64,000 bases of DNA from Symsagittifera roscoffensis (GCF_963678635.1 NC_087070.1:35345109-35409108), one strand, 5' to 3'. Positions 1 to 9,706 are shown, numbered from the stretch's first letter. Notes: generated from the letters alone by a model not told the origin. Numbers and translations are program-made.

Positions 1-111
1 AATAGAGGGAAGCTACACCCGAGAGAGTTGTACGCTCTTGTGCATGTGATATTTTCAGAGACTGACATAGAGGTTTACTTACATAAAAAATACTATCTGA
101 GCATATGCTAA
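1..111 (+). CDS. C-terminal tail of a macro-like domain, end of the element P pol-region ORF (partial)
   Basis: Frame 1 is open from the window edge to TAA at 109-111, giving about 36 residues that include FSETDIEVYLHKKYY. The pattern of a conserved helix followed by a (T)DIEV(Y) strand is how many macro (ADP-ribose-binding) domains end. The matching place in the minus-strand element M, between integrase and the SGNH polyprotein, holds the front half of a macro-like domain, so position and pattern agree. The start and all upstream pol lie outside the window. Macro domains bind or hydrolyse ADP-ribose; activity cannot be judged from this tail. Domain call moderately sure, placement more so. 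Confidence 0.55.
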   Translation, partial: NRGKLHPRELYALVHVIFSETDIEVYLHKKYYLSIC

Positions 112-547
112 GAATTGCGCTCGGCGATAAGTGGTTTTTATTAAGTTGCTCGATAAGAATTAGAGTCAATTTTTAGGTTAGGTTTTAGGTACAGTATTAG
201 GGATTAGGTTTTTATATGATAGTATAGGTGTGTGATGTTTATGTGTTATGTTATTGTTATGATATGTTTTATGTTTGTGTCATCAAGGTGACAGCGCTTA
301 TTCGTGCTACTCTGACAAAGATAAAGGTGGACGATCCACCTTGGTGCTAAATTTCAAATCAGAATTGTGAAGAGAATTTCAATGGAGAATTTTAAAGAAT
401 TGATTGATGTTGCATCCAAAAATGATGGTTCTAAGTCGCGACCTGTTTTTTAGATCTTGATTGATCGAAAATTGTTTACTGAACACTGAATCAGAGGAGA
501 CAGAAAGAAATTACACGACACGACAACAAGAATCAACACAAAAAGAA
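112..547 (+). promoter_or_regulatory. Spacer between macro ORF and SGNH polyprotein, with a 3' splice site at about 441-453
   Basis: This 436-nt spacer has no credible ORF. It holds CTGTTTTTTAG with the AG at 452-453, a good pyrimidine-rich acceptor. No ATG occurs between it and the ATG at 548, which opens the polyprotein. The equivalent spacer of element M has TGTTATTTTCAG at the homologous place, followed by a similar ATTGATT, and again its first downstream ATG opens the polyprotein. That suggests a spliced subgenomic mRNA. Both spacers also share a TTAGGTTAGG-like stretch (about 170-200 here). Confidence 0.5.
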
Positions 548-3500
548 ATGGGTGACACGAACGAACTCATGGAATTCCTCTCAGCGAGTCTAGGAGCGAC
601 TCTAGACGAGATCTATCAGCGGCTGATCGATTGTGATTTTACACGAGAAGACCCGGGGTTGGCGATGTTTGTGGTCGCACTCCTCAATGCACTGGGAAGA
701 GAGGGTCGAGGGAATCGCCCTACAGAAGTCGTGTTGATGTTGGCCTTCGGTGAGTCCGGGACCGCCGAGAGAGGCCGAAACCGATTGATGAGATGGAGGC
801 GCGGAGAGATGTCTGGCCACGACCTGGCTCGTGAGCCAGGACTAGGTGAGCAAAGGGACCACCGGCTAGGTGAGATGCCCTTGCCCGTCCAACCTGCGCA
901 GCCACTCATTGGAGCGAAGAGACAACGTGATGGGCCAGGCCCGTCACACTCTGTCGACTCTCCAACAGCTGCTCCTCCCCTAAAGAGAGTGAGAGTGAGC
1001 GAGATAGAGATCCAGACGTCGGAGACGATTGAGACACTGGAGAAGAAGGAGAGAGATCAGAGTGAGCTGTGTGCCAAACTTCAGGAGTACAGGGCCATAG
1101 CTCGGGAGAGAGACGAATGGAAAAAGAAATTTGAAGATCTGCAGGTGGCCTACAAGGAGGATGAGATAAAGCACCTGAAGGAGCTGTATATGGCGAAGGT
1201 GAGCCAAGTGTCACCGGAAATCCTGGCGAGCATGAGGTCCACGGAGGGATCTAACGACACACGCCCCAGGACAACAGCGCAGGAGCTGTGCGCATCGAGA
1301 GGACCTGAGGTTCTGGATTTGCATGCATCAAGGGGGCCCAAGGCTCCTCAGCAGACACGACCGTCTGCTTCGAGTCAGAGGTTTACGATACCAGACCCTT
1401 CTGACACCTATCTAGCTCCTCAATTTCAGGAATCATTTAACCAAGTGGCCAGAGCCGCGATGGATGAGATCAACAGAGGCACTGAGCGGACACTGGCTAG
1501 GATCGTTCCTTCCCAGCGTCGTGATCGTTCATCAAATAGCTCGGAGCGAGCAACCCGCACGATAGCGTGTTCTGCGCCTGGTGGAGTCTTTGAGAAGTCT
1601 CGCGTGGTAGACATCAGGAAGAATCTGATGGCACGTCATCAGTTCACGCAAGTGCCAGCCGAGCATCCCCGAGCCTGCCTGAATGACATGAGCTGGAACC
1701 CCGCCACGAACGACCAAGTAATTCCCCCAGGGAGTCGCCATTTGATCATTGGAGACAGTTTGGTGAGAGATCTGAATGAGATCTTTGTCTATGGTCATAC
1801 TACCATTCTGTCCTTTGGAGGAGCCTCAGTGGCTCAAGTCATCAAAATGATGGAGTTCCAGAGCGAGGATCATTTGGATACATTAATAATAATGCTGGGG
1901 ACCAATGACGTCTCGAGAGCCCCCGTGACTCCGGAGAACAAGTGGGAACCTCTATTGGTGTGTCTCTTGAACGAATTGAAAGAAAAGTACAGACCCAAAC
2001 TCGTGATCCTGTGCACGATACCACCAAATCTTTTGGTGGGCACCATAGCTGCAGATTTCATGAATGGCAACGTGACGCGGTGGAATGAAATGACCCGCAG
2101 TCTGGTGAGAAACAACCCTGGCGAGTTGCGACTCCTGGATCTCGAAAATATGCTGCGCATGACTGACCACATCGCGCTCACTAAAGATGGAGTGCACTTC
2201 AATACCCAACGAGGGAGGCATTGGATTAATGATGTGTTTCAGACGCAATTGAGGGATGCGGAGCAAGAGTCGAGGGCGACCGGTTCTTTGGCTCGGACCA
2301 ATTCGACCGGAGGGAGTAGAATAAGGGCAACTGTGCCCGAATCCCTCGCCAACCGTCTAGGGCCCTTGGCAACGGAGACGGTTGGAGCCGCAACCGTCGC
2401 TCCGAGCTCGAACGTGAGAGACAGGCTGGGGACTGCTCCTCCTCCCAGGCCGCAATCGATTGGAAGCCGACTCGGCAGATCGGTGGAAAAGAACAACAGG
2501 AATAACTCCCAGACCGCGTCTAGGAGGAACGATTCGCCTGCCACGACAAATCCTGCTTCGACAGCAGGACCGTCTACAAGTACCGTGCCAGCGGAGGGGA
2601 TCGAATCAGGCAGCAGGCTGCTTTGGAATAGATCAGATCCTAGTCATTGGGGTCAGTATAAGACGGACATGTCGGCGAAGTTGAATATGAATACCTTGAA
2701 GTGTCGGGAGGATGCGATGAGAATGACTGGCGGTGAAAGTCCCACAGTGTCGCGACTTTATCGGATACCGGGTGTGGATTGGCTGCTAGCAGAGCAGGAG
2801 AAATTCAGCTCCTCGACCTCACTCCGACATGTAGACCTGGATGGATTACCTCATGACAATACCTTTGGACCTTTAAACACCCGGTCGCTCACCGACGTTC
2901 GAGATAGGACCCGGGAAAGGACACCACCTGTGCGCAAGGGCAAGTTCCAGACGGAGAACAAGCCCAATAACAAACATCACAAGATGTACAGACAATTCGC
3001 TAAACCACCCGGTCAGACGCCGGGCGAGTATTCGAGGGATTACCCCCGAACTACAACAGTGGTTGGAGACAATAAGAGATACGGGAACCTGAAGGCCCCA
3101 ATAGGCGATGGCCTTTTTGCAGCTTATGACCCCTTGGACATGAAGGCTGCCAAATATCTGGTTGTGGCCGGCTCCGATTATCTCTACACGCCCCGTTCTC
3201 TATTCTGGCCCGATGTGATTTTCTTAACGGCGCCTAAACTGGACTGGGGACAGGCGATAGGCATGATGATAAGTGTACGGAGAGTGGTCAGCATGGAGCC
3301 GCAGGTAATAGTGGTTGCAGGCTCAAATGATCATCTACAAAGCAGGGGCTTATTGTCACGTCTGACGGATGGATCGATCCCGAGTAACGAAGTTATAGGG
3401 GAGGCGATAATGACACTGCTCTCGGCGATGGCCGAGGTAGAGGCAGCAGCAAGACAACGTTTCACCATGAATGTGGTGAAGGTGATCTTCGTATTGTCAC

Positions 3501-3640
3501 CAGGCTACGCTGCGTTGCCTGAACCCCTTCAATTTGTGTACACAATGGTCACGACGATAGCAGAGGGGATATTTAACGTGATAATTCCTGCCCCAAACAG
3601 AGTGGTGGACCCGGACAATTACTATCCGTCCCGATCTTAG
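548..3640 (+). CDS. SGNH-hydrolase polyprotein of element P, N-terminal part (ends at an in-frame TAG)
   Basis: ATG 548 is chosen as the first ATG after the splice acceptor; the frame is open further up only through non-ATG codons. The 1,030 residues hold an alpha-helical N-terminus, a charged coiled coil (about 153-222), a Ser/Thr-rich linker, then an SGNH/GDSL hydrolase-like domain (about 398-560). That domain has all four blocks: GDS with nucleophile S404, FGGAS, GTND with N453, and DGVH with D547 and H550. SGNH enzymes are serine esterases or acetylhydrolases; the substrate here is unknown. A second module (about 868-1030) repeats the fold pattern with GSD at 875 and GSNDH at 925, but lacks the normal nucleophile order and DxxH, so it is probably non-catalytic. 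The TAG at 3638-3640 is followed by the same open frame. The element M homologue has GAA (Glu) there, so this looks like a nonsense change in one long gene, though readthrough is possible. Confidence 0.8.
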   Translation: MGDTNELMEFLSASLGATLDEIYQRLIDCDFTREDPGLAMFVVALLNALGREGRGNRPTEVVLMLAFGESGTAERGRNRLMRWRRGEMSGHDLAREPGLGEQRDHRLGEMPLPVQPAQPLIGAKRQRDGPGPSHSVDSPTAAPPLKRVRVSEIEIQTSETIETLEKKERDQSELCAKLQEYRAIARERDEWKKKFEDLQVAYKEDEIKHLKELYMAKVSQVSPEILASMRSTEGSNDTRPRTTAQELCASRGPEVLDLHASRGPKAPQQTRPSASSQRFTIPDPSDTYLAPQFQESFNQVARAAMDEINRGTERTLARIVPSQRRDRSSNSSERATRTIACSAPGGVFEKSRVVDIRKNLMARHQFTQVPAEHPRACLNDMSWNPATNDQVIPPGSRHLIIGDSLVRDLNEIFVYGHTTILSFGGASVAQVIKMMEFQSEDHLDTLIIMLGTNDVSRAPVTPENKWEPLLVCLLNELKEKYRPKLVILCTIPPNLLVGTIAADFMNGNVTRWNEMTRSLVRNNPGELRLLDLENMLRMTDHIALTKDGVHFNTQRGRHWINDVFQTQLRDAEQESRATGSLARTNSTGGSRIRATVPESLANRLGPLATETVGAATVAPSSNVRDRLGTAPPPRPQSIGSRLGRSVEKNNRNNSQTASRRNDSPATTNPASTAGPSTSTVPAEGIESGSRLLWNRSDPSHWGQYKTDMSAKLNMNTLKCREDAMRMTGGESPTVSRLYRIPGVDWLLAEQEKFSSSTSLRHVDLDGLPHDNTFGPLNTRSLTDVRDRTRERTPPVRKGKFQTENKPNNKHHKMYRQFAKPPGQTPGEYSRDYPRTTTVVGDNKRYGNLKAPIGDGLFAAYDPLDMKAAKYLVVAGSDYLYTPRSLFWPDVIFLTAPKLDWGQAIGMMISVRRVVSMEPQVIVVAGSNDHLQSRGLLSRLTDGSIPSNEVIGEAIMTLLSAMAEVEAAARQRFTMNVVKVIFVLSPGYAALPEPLQFVYTMVTTIAEGIFNVIIPAPNRVVDPDNYYPSRS

Positions 3641-6600
3641 CTTCCCGCCGTTTGGGCTGACATCTCGAATGCCATACAGGGGCTCAGAGATTGTAGCACA
3701 ACTCGGTTGGTGCTGGATGAAGTTCTGGGGTTGGAGCTGTCCAACTTCGCAAGATTACTGAAGCTAAGACCAGGGGTAGGTGACGATCATCTGTTAGTAC
3801 AACAGGTGGCTGATGATCTCTGGTTCAGACAGATGGATCATGCAGAGAATGAGCAGGGAAGGATGGTCAGAAAGAATATGACGTCAGCAGAGGAGGACCT
3901 CATGGCAATAGCTTTGCGTACGAAGCCACACAACAACATATGGTTGTATCTGTCACCGAGGCTGTGCACCTTGGGTGAGGACGCGTTTGAGCATGCGCCG
4001 GCAATAATTAAAGAGATACACGCGTATCTGAAGAATCTACTTAATGCCCGGGAGTTGGCTGGAGGCAAGATGTTGAAACTGATGCAAGACGTAAACACGA
4101 TGTCGTTGGACAAGTTCCAAGCTGACGTGCTGGCCACGAAGGCACAGTATGAACGATCAGATGCTATCTTGGGTGGAATGGGAGTGGGATGGACGCCATC
4201 TTTCCTATCGACGTGCTATCCGAAGGCATCTAGGAACCTGATCGCGAGCTTCGTCAAAGACATCAGGAAGTTGTCGATTGGCCTGGTGCTAGCCTTATAC
4301 GTGACATTTGGTCATGAAAACTTTGTGAAAGGACCGGCAAACCTCTTTACCCAAGCGTTGTCAGATTTGAGATTGGACGGACTCCTGACTCTGATTGCCA
4401 TGACCTATGGTCGACTGGGAGATTTGCTTGTGCTATTACGTTACCCTGAACAACTACAAGGACCCAGTCGTGAGTTCAATGCACAGTTGGAAACCGCCTC
4501 GCTCAAGAAGATGAAAGACTGGAGGACTCTCCTGCTTCAATACCTCTTGCAACAGAACAGAAGCGTCACAGGAGAGGACAAGGTGGCGACGAACGCAGGC
4601 GAATGTAAGCAGTATTGTGGCATGCCCTTACTAACAGACTTAGCTGTCATGATGCGGATTGATCCGTTGGCTCTGGTCCACGGACTGAGGGAATTCGTCA
4701 CAGTGGTGTATGGACCGGTGATGTCTTTTGCGTTCCCGGATGTGCAAGTTAAAGCGTACAGGAATTCAGTGTTGTACGTCAACCTGGTCTCAGTAGTGGA
4801 TTGTTCCGTGCTGAATTGGGTAGAACAGAGTGAACTGAGGAAGCTGGCTAGCGACGATAGGCTGTTCGGAAGAATAGCAGAGCCCGGCTGGGTGTTGATG
4901 GACTTCAACAACCACTTCAAATGCAGAATGGGCCGTGAGGATCTGTCCCACATCCAGTTTAACCCAAAACTCTGGAATTTGAGACCAGTGATGAAGGACA
5001 CAGGAGAGGCTGTGGGAGTACCTCAATTGCCGGGAGCCTATGCCCATGCGAAAGAGAATCAACAAATATGGCTTCCTGGGTCCAGGCCGCTGCCCGACCA
5101 ATGCCATCGATATCCACCGATAAGGAGGATGTTGTTGGGAGTCACATCTCCCATCACTGCCCCTCGTATCGGAGCAGCTCGTGACGCAGAGAAGAGAATG
5201 CTGAAGTGGAGTGGAGGGATGGAGCCGCGCTTCATCAGCTGGAATGTTGCTGCCGCGCATACGTTCGACTTCTCATTCCCCGATGCCTGGAGCAGGAAAA
5301 AGATCAAAGCACTACCCTCCAGGAGACCAGAAGTCTCGGCTGAAACGTGGAACGAAGTATATTCTCCCGCGGATGACTTATCGAGACTGAAGTGGTCAGG
5401 AGAAGCGAAAGTGGTGATGCTGGAGGTGGCAAGGGAGAGCAGAGGAGGCTCATATATAACGATAGAGGACCTGGCCCCACATGGCGAGGAGTTGGTAGAG
5501 TTCCTGGTCGATGATGAATTGTTTTATCATGCAGGAGACATGGCCGTACCGGCTCGGCCGGATTCGGGCACAGACGCGCGACAAGGACCCTCGGGACCTA
5601 GGCCGAAACCTGATGCGGACGACGATGAATTGATGGATCAGGACGATAACGATGACGGGACCGGAAGTAAGACGGAGAAACCGGGAGAGACCGATCTAGG
5701 AGCGTTGGAAAGGGACTTGCTAGAATACCGGTTCAGTGAAGACGACGATGGGGAAGTCGATGGGAGTTTATTGTTGATGGCACCATCGTCCTTCATGTCT
5801 CCTACAAAAGAGGCGTCGGCCGATCTATCTCCGATAGACCCAATAAGCCAGGCTAGAGAGTGCCGAAGCAGGGATCCGCAGAAACTGCTTTATGAATCAC
5901 CAAGGAGGAGGAAAATCGAAGAGTCAATGAAGATATCGTTCCTCAGCACATTACCAGAAGAAGAATGGGAAAGATATCAAGTGGAGTTGGAAGGCAAGAC
6001 AGGAGCAATCTGGAGCCGAGTAAACTTCATGGAGAAATCTTGGGACGTGATAAGGCGATATGGGACGCAGTCCATAATGAAGGTGGGATTGAACCAACCC
6101 ATCATGCGTGAGGTCCTGGAAAAAATAGTGAGCTCCATGGAGTCGGATGTTCTGACCGAGTCAGTAACAGAAGACAGTGCCGGTGATCAGCATGTTGCAA
6201 AGAAATTACCTGTCAGACGAGCCAGGAAAGGGCTGAAGCGACTAAAAGGGAAAACAGGAAGTCGAGCCATGAACCCGAGAGTGGTGAAGTCGAGAGCCAG
6301 CGCAGTGGTGACCTCTTTAACGATCGCAGGTCGTTCAGGCGAGAGCGGGCAAGGAGATAGTACAACACTGACAGGGGGAGAAAAAGAGAATCTGATACCC
6401 CCTATGCTCTTGGCAGGTCTGACCGTAACCGCCACTAGATCGAAGAAGACGGCGCGAACCCTGGCAGACACTAAGTTAGAAATGGAAGTCATCAGTCAAT
6501 GTGGATCTGGAGGACTTGAAGATTATAGGCCCTCGCGAATCAACATGGCCAAGTTGAAACTGGAAGGACAACTCGACGTGGTCGAGTACAGTCGAATAAC

Positions 6601-9415
6601 TGTACCGGAATCGGTCCACATGGGAGATCCGGCAGGGGGTTATGTGGAGATGTTGAAGGCGAGGAACTCCGCGAGAGGGCACCTGATGGCTTGGAGCGAG
6701 AAGAGAGCCATGCAAGAATATTTGAAGGGGCTTACGGAGAACTCTAACTTCAATCGAAGAGAGTATGGCACAGTAATGTCATCAGAAGCGAACGAAATTG
6801 GATTGGAAAAACTGCTAGAAATTTCTTGGAGGGCGGCCCTCCAGAAATACTTCGATGAGACGATGAATGCACCTGCGACTGTGGCAGCATACCTGGCTCA
6901 TCCTTGCGTGAGAACTGATCTGCAAGTACGGTTGGCTTGGTGCTTGATGGGCATCAAAAAGGCGGAGTATGAAGCCAGTAATGACTCGAAATCACGAGAA
7001 CAGGAGCTAGAGTTAATGGAAGCTCTACGAGCATTGATTTCGAAAGACGATTCAGCGATAGCATGGGCTAAGCGTAAGGATGCCCTTTGCTTTGTCAGGT
7101 TCGTGGTGGATCGCATCCCCACTCCTGTGTTGGGAGAATGTATAAAGATCATTCGGCAAAAGGGAGTTGATTGCGAAAGGAACTTCCTTAGGGCACTCCT
7201 AGAGCTATATCAGGACATGCCATTGACCGTGCCAAGCAAGGAGTCGAATGATATGGAAAGCTATCGCAAGTTGGAAGAGGTGAGAAGATACTCCAACAAA
7301 GAATTGAGAGTGAGCAGAGACTTGATTGAAGCGGCCAGAGGACAAAAGGAGTTTGCAACACTAGGGAAACTGAAGTCGTTCCAATACGTGTCTGGCATAC
7401 CGGGGATGGCGTATAATCCCTTCGTGAACGAAGAAGCCAGGGAAGCATACTTCGACTACGAGCAAGTCACAGTGCTCAACTTCTGGGTTGAAAGGATTAA
7501 GGAAATTGGAATGTTGATGGTGGAACAACCCAAGCTTGGAATTATTTTGGAAGAACGAGTAGTCGAGCCCTCGATTCCCGAGCTAAAAGGGCAAGTGAGT
7601 TTTGATTGTGGTTCTTGGGACGGTCCCTTGAAAACCAGTCTAGTAGTGATGTGGGAACTCATGAAACCTTCCTGGTGTCCCCATCCTAACGCAGGCTTAA
7701 TCTGGGACATGACCGCGGATGTCATGTTAGAACGGGATGATGATGCGAGTTTACATGATCTGGCCATGATACATCACCTGCTGGCCATGAGATTGACGAA
7801 GAAGAAGAGCAACCCGTCCACGGAGCTGTCCGAGGAAGGTACATCGAGTAATTGGTTGAAGCAAGGCACATGCTTGGCTCAACACAGTGGGATGGAAGGA
7901 CATGTTTGTAACCTGGGACACTGCCTGATTACGCTAAGCGAGCAGCATCGACAACTGGCACGATTGTACGGAAGATTGAGCATGTCAGATAAGAGTGCCA
8001 TGGAGTTGGTCGCAGACTGCCATGGGGTGACGGACGTAAGCCTGATCACAGCCTTGGGATTTTGCAGCATGACGAGTTCGATAGAATCGCTCGAGCGCTT
8101 GGAGCGTGCCCATGAGCTAGTGACGTCCCTCAGCGTGGAAATATTCCCTGGAGCATTACAGACAGAGCAAAAGATTGGAGGCTGGCGAGAAGCCTTAGAG
8201 AATGAAATGAATCTGAAGGATAGTGAAGCCTATCACAGACCTACTGGTTCAAAATATATGGTGGGTTCAAGCTCAGCGCCGTATTGTAATAGCAAGTATC
8301 CTACTCACATGGTGGTGATGGATGCGAGGACGCAACAAGTGTTGGTTGACCAACTTTTCTCTGTGCCAAAGTGCGTGAGGTTGGCCAGAATGTCAGAGAG
8401 GTCATATGACTTGTTGGCAAAGATCTTTCGGGCAGTCCCGAAGAGATCCGAAGGCGAGTTGCAAGACGTTGTGGGTGAAGAGTTCATGAGACTGAACGAA
8501 GGCAACGTGAGTGAGTTCCAGAAACAGAAAGCGAGTGGAGCGTTACCCACTGAATTCCCCGCCATAGAAGAGAAAGACGATCTACATAGAATTCTGATGG
8601 AAGTGGAACCGTTACTGGGAGCCTCAGGGTATCGGACCCGAAGGAACATAGTGAGAACCCATGGGAAGTATCCTTGCCACTGCTTAGCGCAGACGTTGTG
8701 GTATCCCAAACGCGGGAATCTGATCCTAGTATGGGACGTGGAGGAGTTGTACTCCACGGGGTTGCCCGATCAGAATCAACCAGTGTCAATCGTGGTGGTT
8801 AGCGCCATGCTAGCAGTGAGATGGTTGGAGGCTAATGCAGACACAAGTGAGCAGGAGACGGCCGTGCCGACTCCTGAACAGCTGAGCAACGTGAAAATGA
8901 GTAGTGAATTGGATCTTTTCAGAACCATCTGCAAGGTTCTGAGAATACCTAAAGCCATCGAAAGAATATGGTCAAGGCAAAGATTGATGCCTTGGTTCCG
9001 TGCAGTGATGACATCTTGGATGTATGAACGTGCGAAGCGTCACATGTCAAGGAACACGGAAGCCTATCAATCTTTCCAGCTAGACATAGGACCAGGAGCC
9101 TATAAGAGAGCTTTCCTGACGCATAGAAACGCGGTCACCACGGCGGTGAAGCGGGTAGCTGGAACGCCTTGTGTTACTGAAGATGAGAAGAAAGAGGTCT
9201 TAAGAGCTGACCTAGAACGAAACGTGAGCCTGTGTCTTCACAACAGCTTTTGCAGGAACCGGGAGCAGAAGGTGAATGTGGACTTGCTACCTTGTTGCAA
9301 ACCGAGGCTGTTGGAACAGGAGGGTTGGGGCACGGCCCGCAACTCTCTGGACATGTTAGAGAAAGTTCTGGAAGACAGTGACGCTGAACATCAGGATGGA
9401 GAAATGATGGAGTGA
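3641..9415 (+). CDS. SGNH polyprotein of element P, C-terminal 1,924 residues (continuation past TAG), function unknown
   Basis: Same frame as the preceding segment and open from 3641 to TGA at 9413-9415; there is no independent ATG near the left end, so it is not a separate gene. I recognise no reverse transcriptase, polymerase, protease or transposase motif. What can be seen: a helical N-terminal third, an acidic low-complexity linker (about 5600-5850), and blocks shared with the element M copy. These blocks include GMAYNPF, a C/H-rich stretch (7866-7926) with spaced Cys and His that may bind metal, KCVRLARMS, and HG..PCHCLA.T.WYP followed by WDVEE. The C-terminus is charged. Base composition is near 50% GC, well above the flanks. 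The long open frame argues for recent constraint or recent insertion. It could be a structural or envelope-position protein; that is inference. Confidence 0.75.
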   Translation, partial: LPAVWADISNAIQGLRDCSTTRLVLDEVLGLELSNFARLLKLRPGVGDDHLLVQQVADDLWFRQMDHAENEQGRMVRKNMTSAEEDLMAIALRTKPHNNIWLYLSPRLCTLGEDAFEHAPAIIKEIHAYLKNLLNARELAGGKMLKLMQDVNTMSLDKFQADVLATKAQYERSDAILGGMGVGWTPSFLSTCYPKASRNLIASFVKDIRKLSIGLVLALYVTFGHENFVKGPANLFTQALSDLRLDGLLTLIAMTYGRLGDLLVLLRYPEQLQGPSREFNAQLETASLKKMKDWRTLLLQYLLQQNRSVTGEDKVATNAGECKQYCGMPLLTDLAVMMRIDPLALVHGLREFVTVVYGPVMSFAFPDVQVKAYRNSVLYVNLVSVVDCSVLNWVEQSELRKLASDDRLFGRIAEPGWVLMDFNNHFKCRMGREDLSHIQFNPKLWNLRPVMKDTGEAVGVPQLPGAYAHAKENQQIWLPGSRPLPDQCHRYPPIRRMLLGVTSPITAPRIGAARDAEKRMLKWSGGMEPRFISWNVAAAHTFDFSFPDAWSRKKIKALPSRRPEVSAETWNEVYSPADDLSRLKWSGEAKVVMLEVARESRGGSYITIEDLAPHGEELVEFLVDDELFYHAGDMAVPARPDSGTDARQGPSGPRPKPDADDDELMDQDDNDDGTGSKTEKPGETDLGALERDLLEYRFSEDDDGEVDGSLLLMAPSSFMSPTKEASADLSPIDPISQARECRSRDPQKLLYESPRRRKIEESMKISFLSTLPEEEWERYQVELEGKTGAIWSRVNFMEKSWDVIRRYGTQSIMKVGLNQPIMREVLEKIVSSMESDVLTESVTEDSAGDQHVAKKLPVRRARKGLKRLKGKTGSRAMNPRVVKSRASAVVTSLTIAGRSGESGQGDSTTLTGGEKENLIPPMLLAGLTVTATRSKKTARTLADTKLEMEVISQCGSGGLEDYRPSRINMAKLKLEGQLDVVEYSRITVPESVHMGDPAGGYVEMLKARNSARGHLMAWSEKRAMQEYLKGLTENSNFNRREYGTVMSSEANEIGLEKLLEISWRAALQKYFDETMNAPATVAAYLAHPCVRTDLQVRLAWCLMGIKKAEYEASNDSKSREQELELMEALRALISKDDSAIAWAKRKDALCFVRFVVDRIPTPVLGECIKIIRQKGVDCERNFLRALLELYQDMPLTVPSKESNDMESYRKLEEVRRYSNKELRVSRDLIEAARGQKEFATLGKLKSFQYVSGIPGMAYNPFVNEEAREAYFDYEQVTVLNFWVERIKEIGMLMVEQPKLGIILEERVVEPSIPELKGQVSFDCGSWDGPLKTSLVVMWELMKPSWCPHPNAGLIWDMTADVMLERDDDASLHDLAMIHHLLAMRLTKKKSNPSTELSEEGTSSNWLKQGTCLAQHSGMEGHVCNLGHCLITLSEQHRQLARLYGRLSMSDKSAMELVADCHGVTDVSLITALGFCSMTSSIESLERLERAHELVTSLSVEIFPGALQTEQKIGGWREALENEMNLKDSEAYHRPTGSKYMVGSSSAPYCNSKYPTHMVVMDARTQQVLVDQLFSVPKCVRLARMSERSYDLLAKIFRAVPKRSEGELQDVVGEEFMRLNEGNVSEFQKQKASGALPTEFPAIEEKDDLHRILMEVEPLLGASGYRTRRNIVRTHGKYPCHCLAQTLWYPKRGNLILVWDVEELYSTGLPDQNQPVSIVVVSAMLAVRWLEANADTSEQETAVPTPEQLSNVKMSSELDLFRTICKVLRIPKAIERIWSRQRLMPWFRAVMTSWMYERAKRHMSRNTEAYQSFQLDIGPGAYKRAFLTHRNAVTTAVKRVAGTPCVTEDEKKEVLRADLERNVSLCLHNSFCRNREQKVNVDLLPCCKPRLLEQEGWGTARNSLDMLEKVLEDSDAEHQDGEMME

Positions 9416-9423
9416 AGATGACC

Positions 9424-9450
9424 AAAGAAAGGAAGAGAAGGAGAGAAAAA
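9424..9450 (+). promoter_or_regulatory. Polypurine tract of element P
   Basis: Twenty-seven uninterrupted purines start nine bases after the polyprotein stop and end just before a TG that could open the 3' LTR. This is the expected position for the plus-strand primer of an LTR retroelement. Confidence 0.6.
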
Positions 9451-9616
9451 CTTGATTGTATTTGTGTGTAAAAACTTGAACAAATCAACCAAGTTTTGAT
9501 TATTGAACTTGTTAAACTTTTTGTTTTGATCTAGTTTGGTCAGACCAAACTTTGAAAATGTTGCAATTGTTAAAATTGTTGAAATTGTTGATTTTAGTTA
9601 CCACTATCTATGTATG

Positions 9617-9625
9617 TATATAAGG
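9617..9625 (+). promoter_or_regulatory. TATA box in the element P LTR
   Basis: TATATAAGG, with transcription expected to start about 25-30 bases downstream. Being in an LTR, the 5' copy outside the window would drive the element. Confidence 0.5.
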
Positions 9626-9706
9626 AGCATAGGTGAGTATATTTACCTATTTATTCCCGACTGAAGTTTTTAACCTGTGTAAGACACAAATTCACTGTGT
9701 GGCGAC

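Noticed and set aside
461-547. Start of the SGNH polyprotein at TTG 461
   Set aside because: Non-ATG start in a eukaryote; ATG 548 is in frame and is the first ATG after the acceptor. Likewise a start at TTG 3707 is only the same frame resuming after the TAG.
3641-9415. RNA-dependent polymerase or reverse transcriptase within the polyprotein
   Set aside because: No YxDD, GDD or SDD in a suitable context; the Asp-rich stretches belong to an acidic linker.
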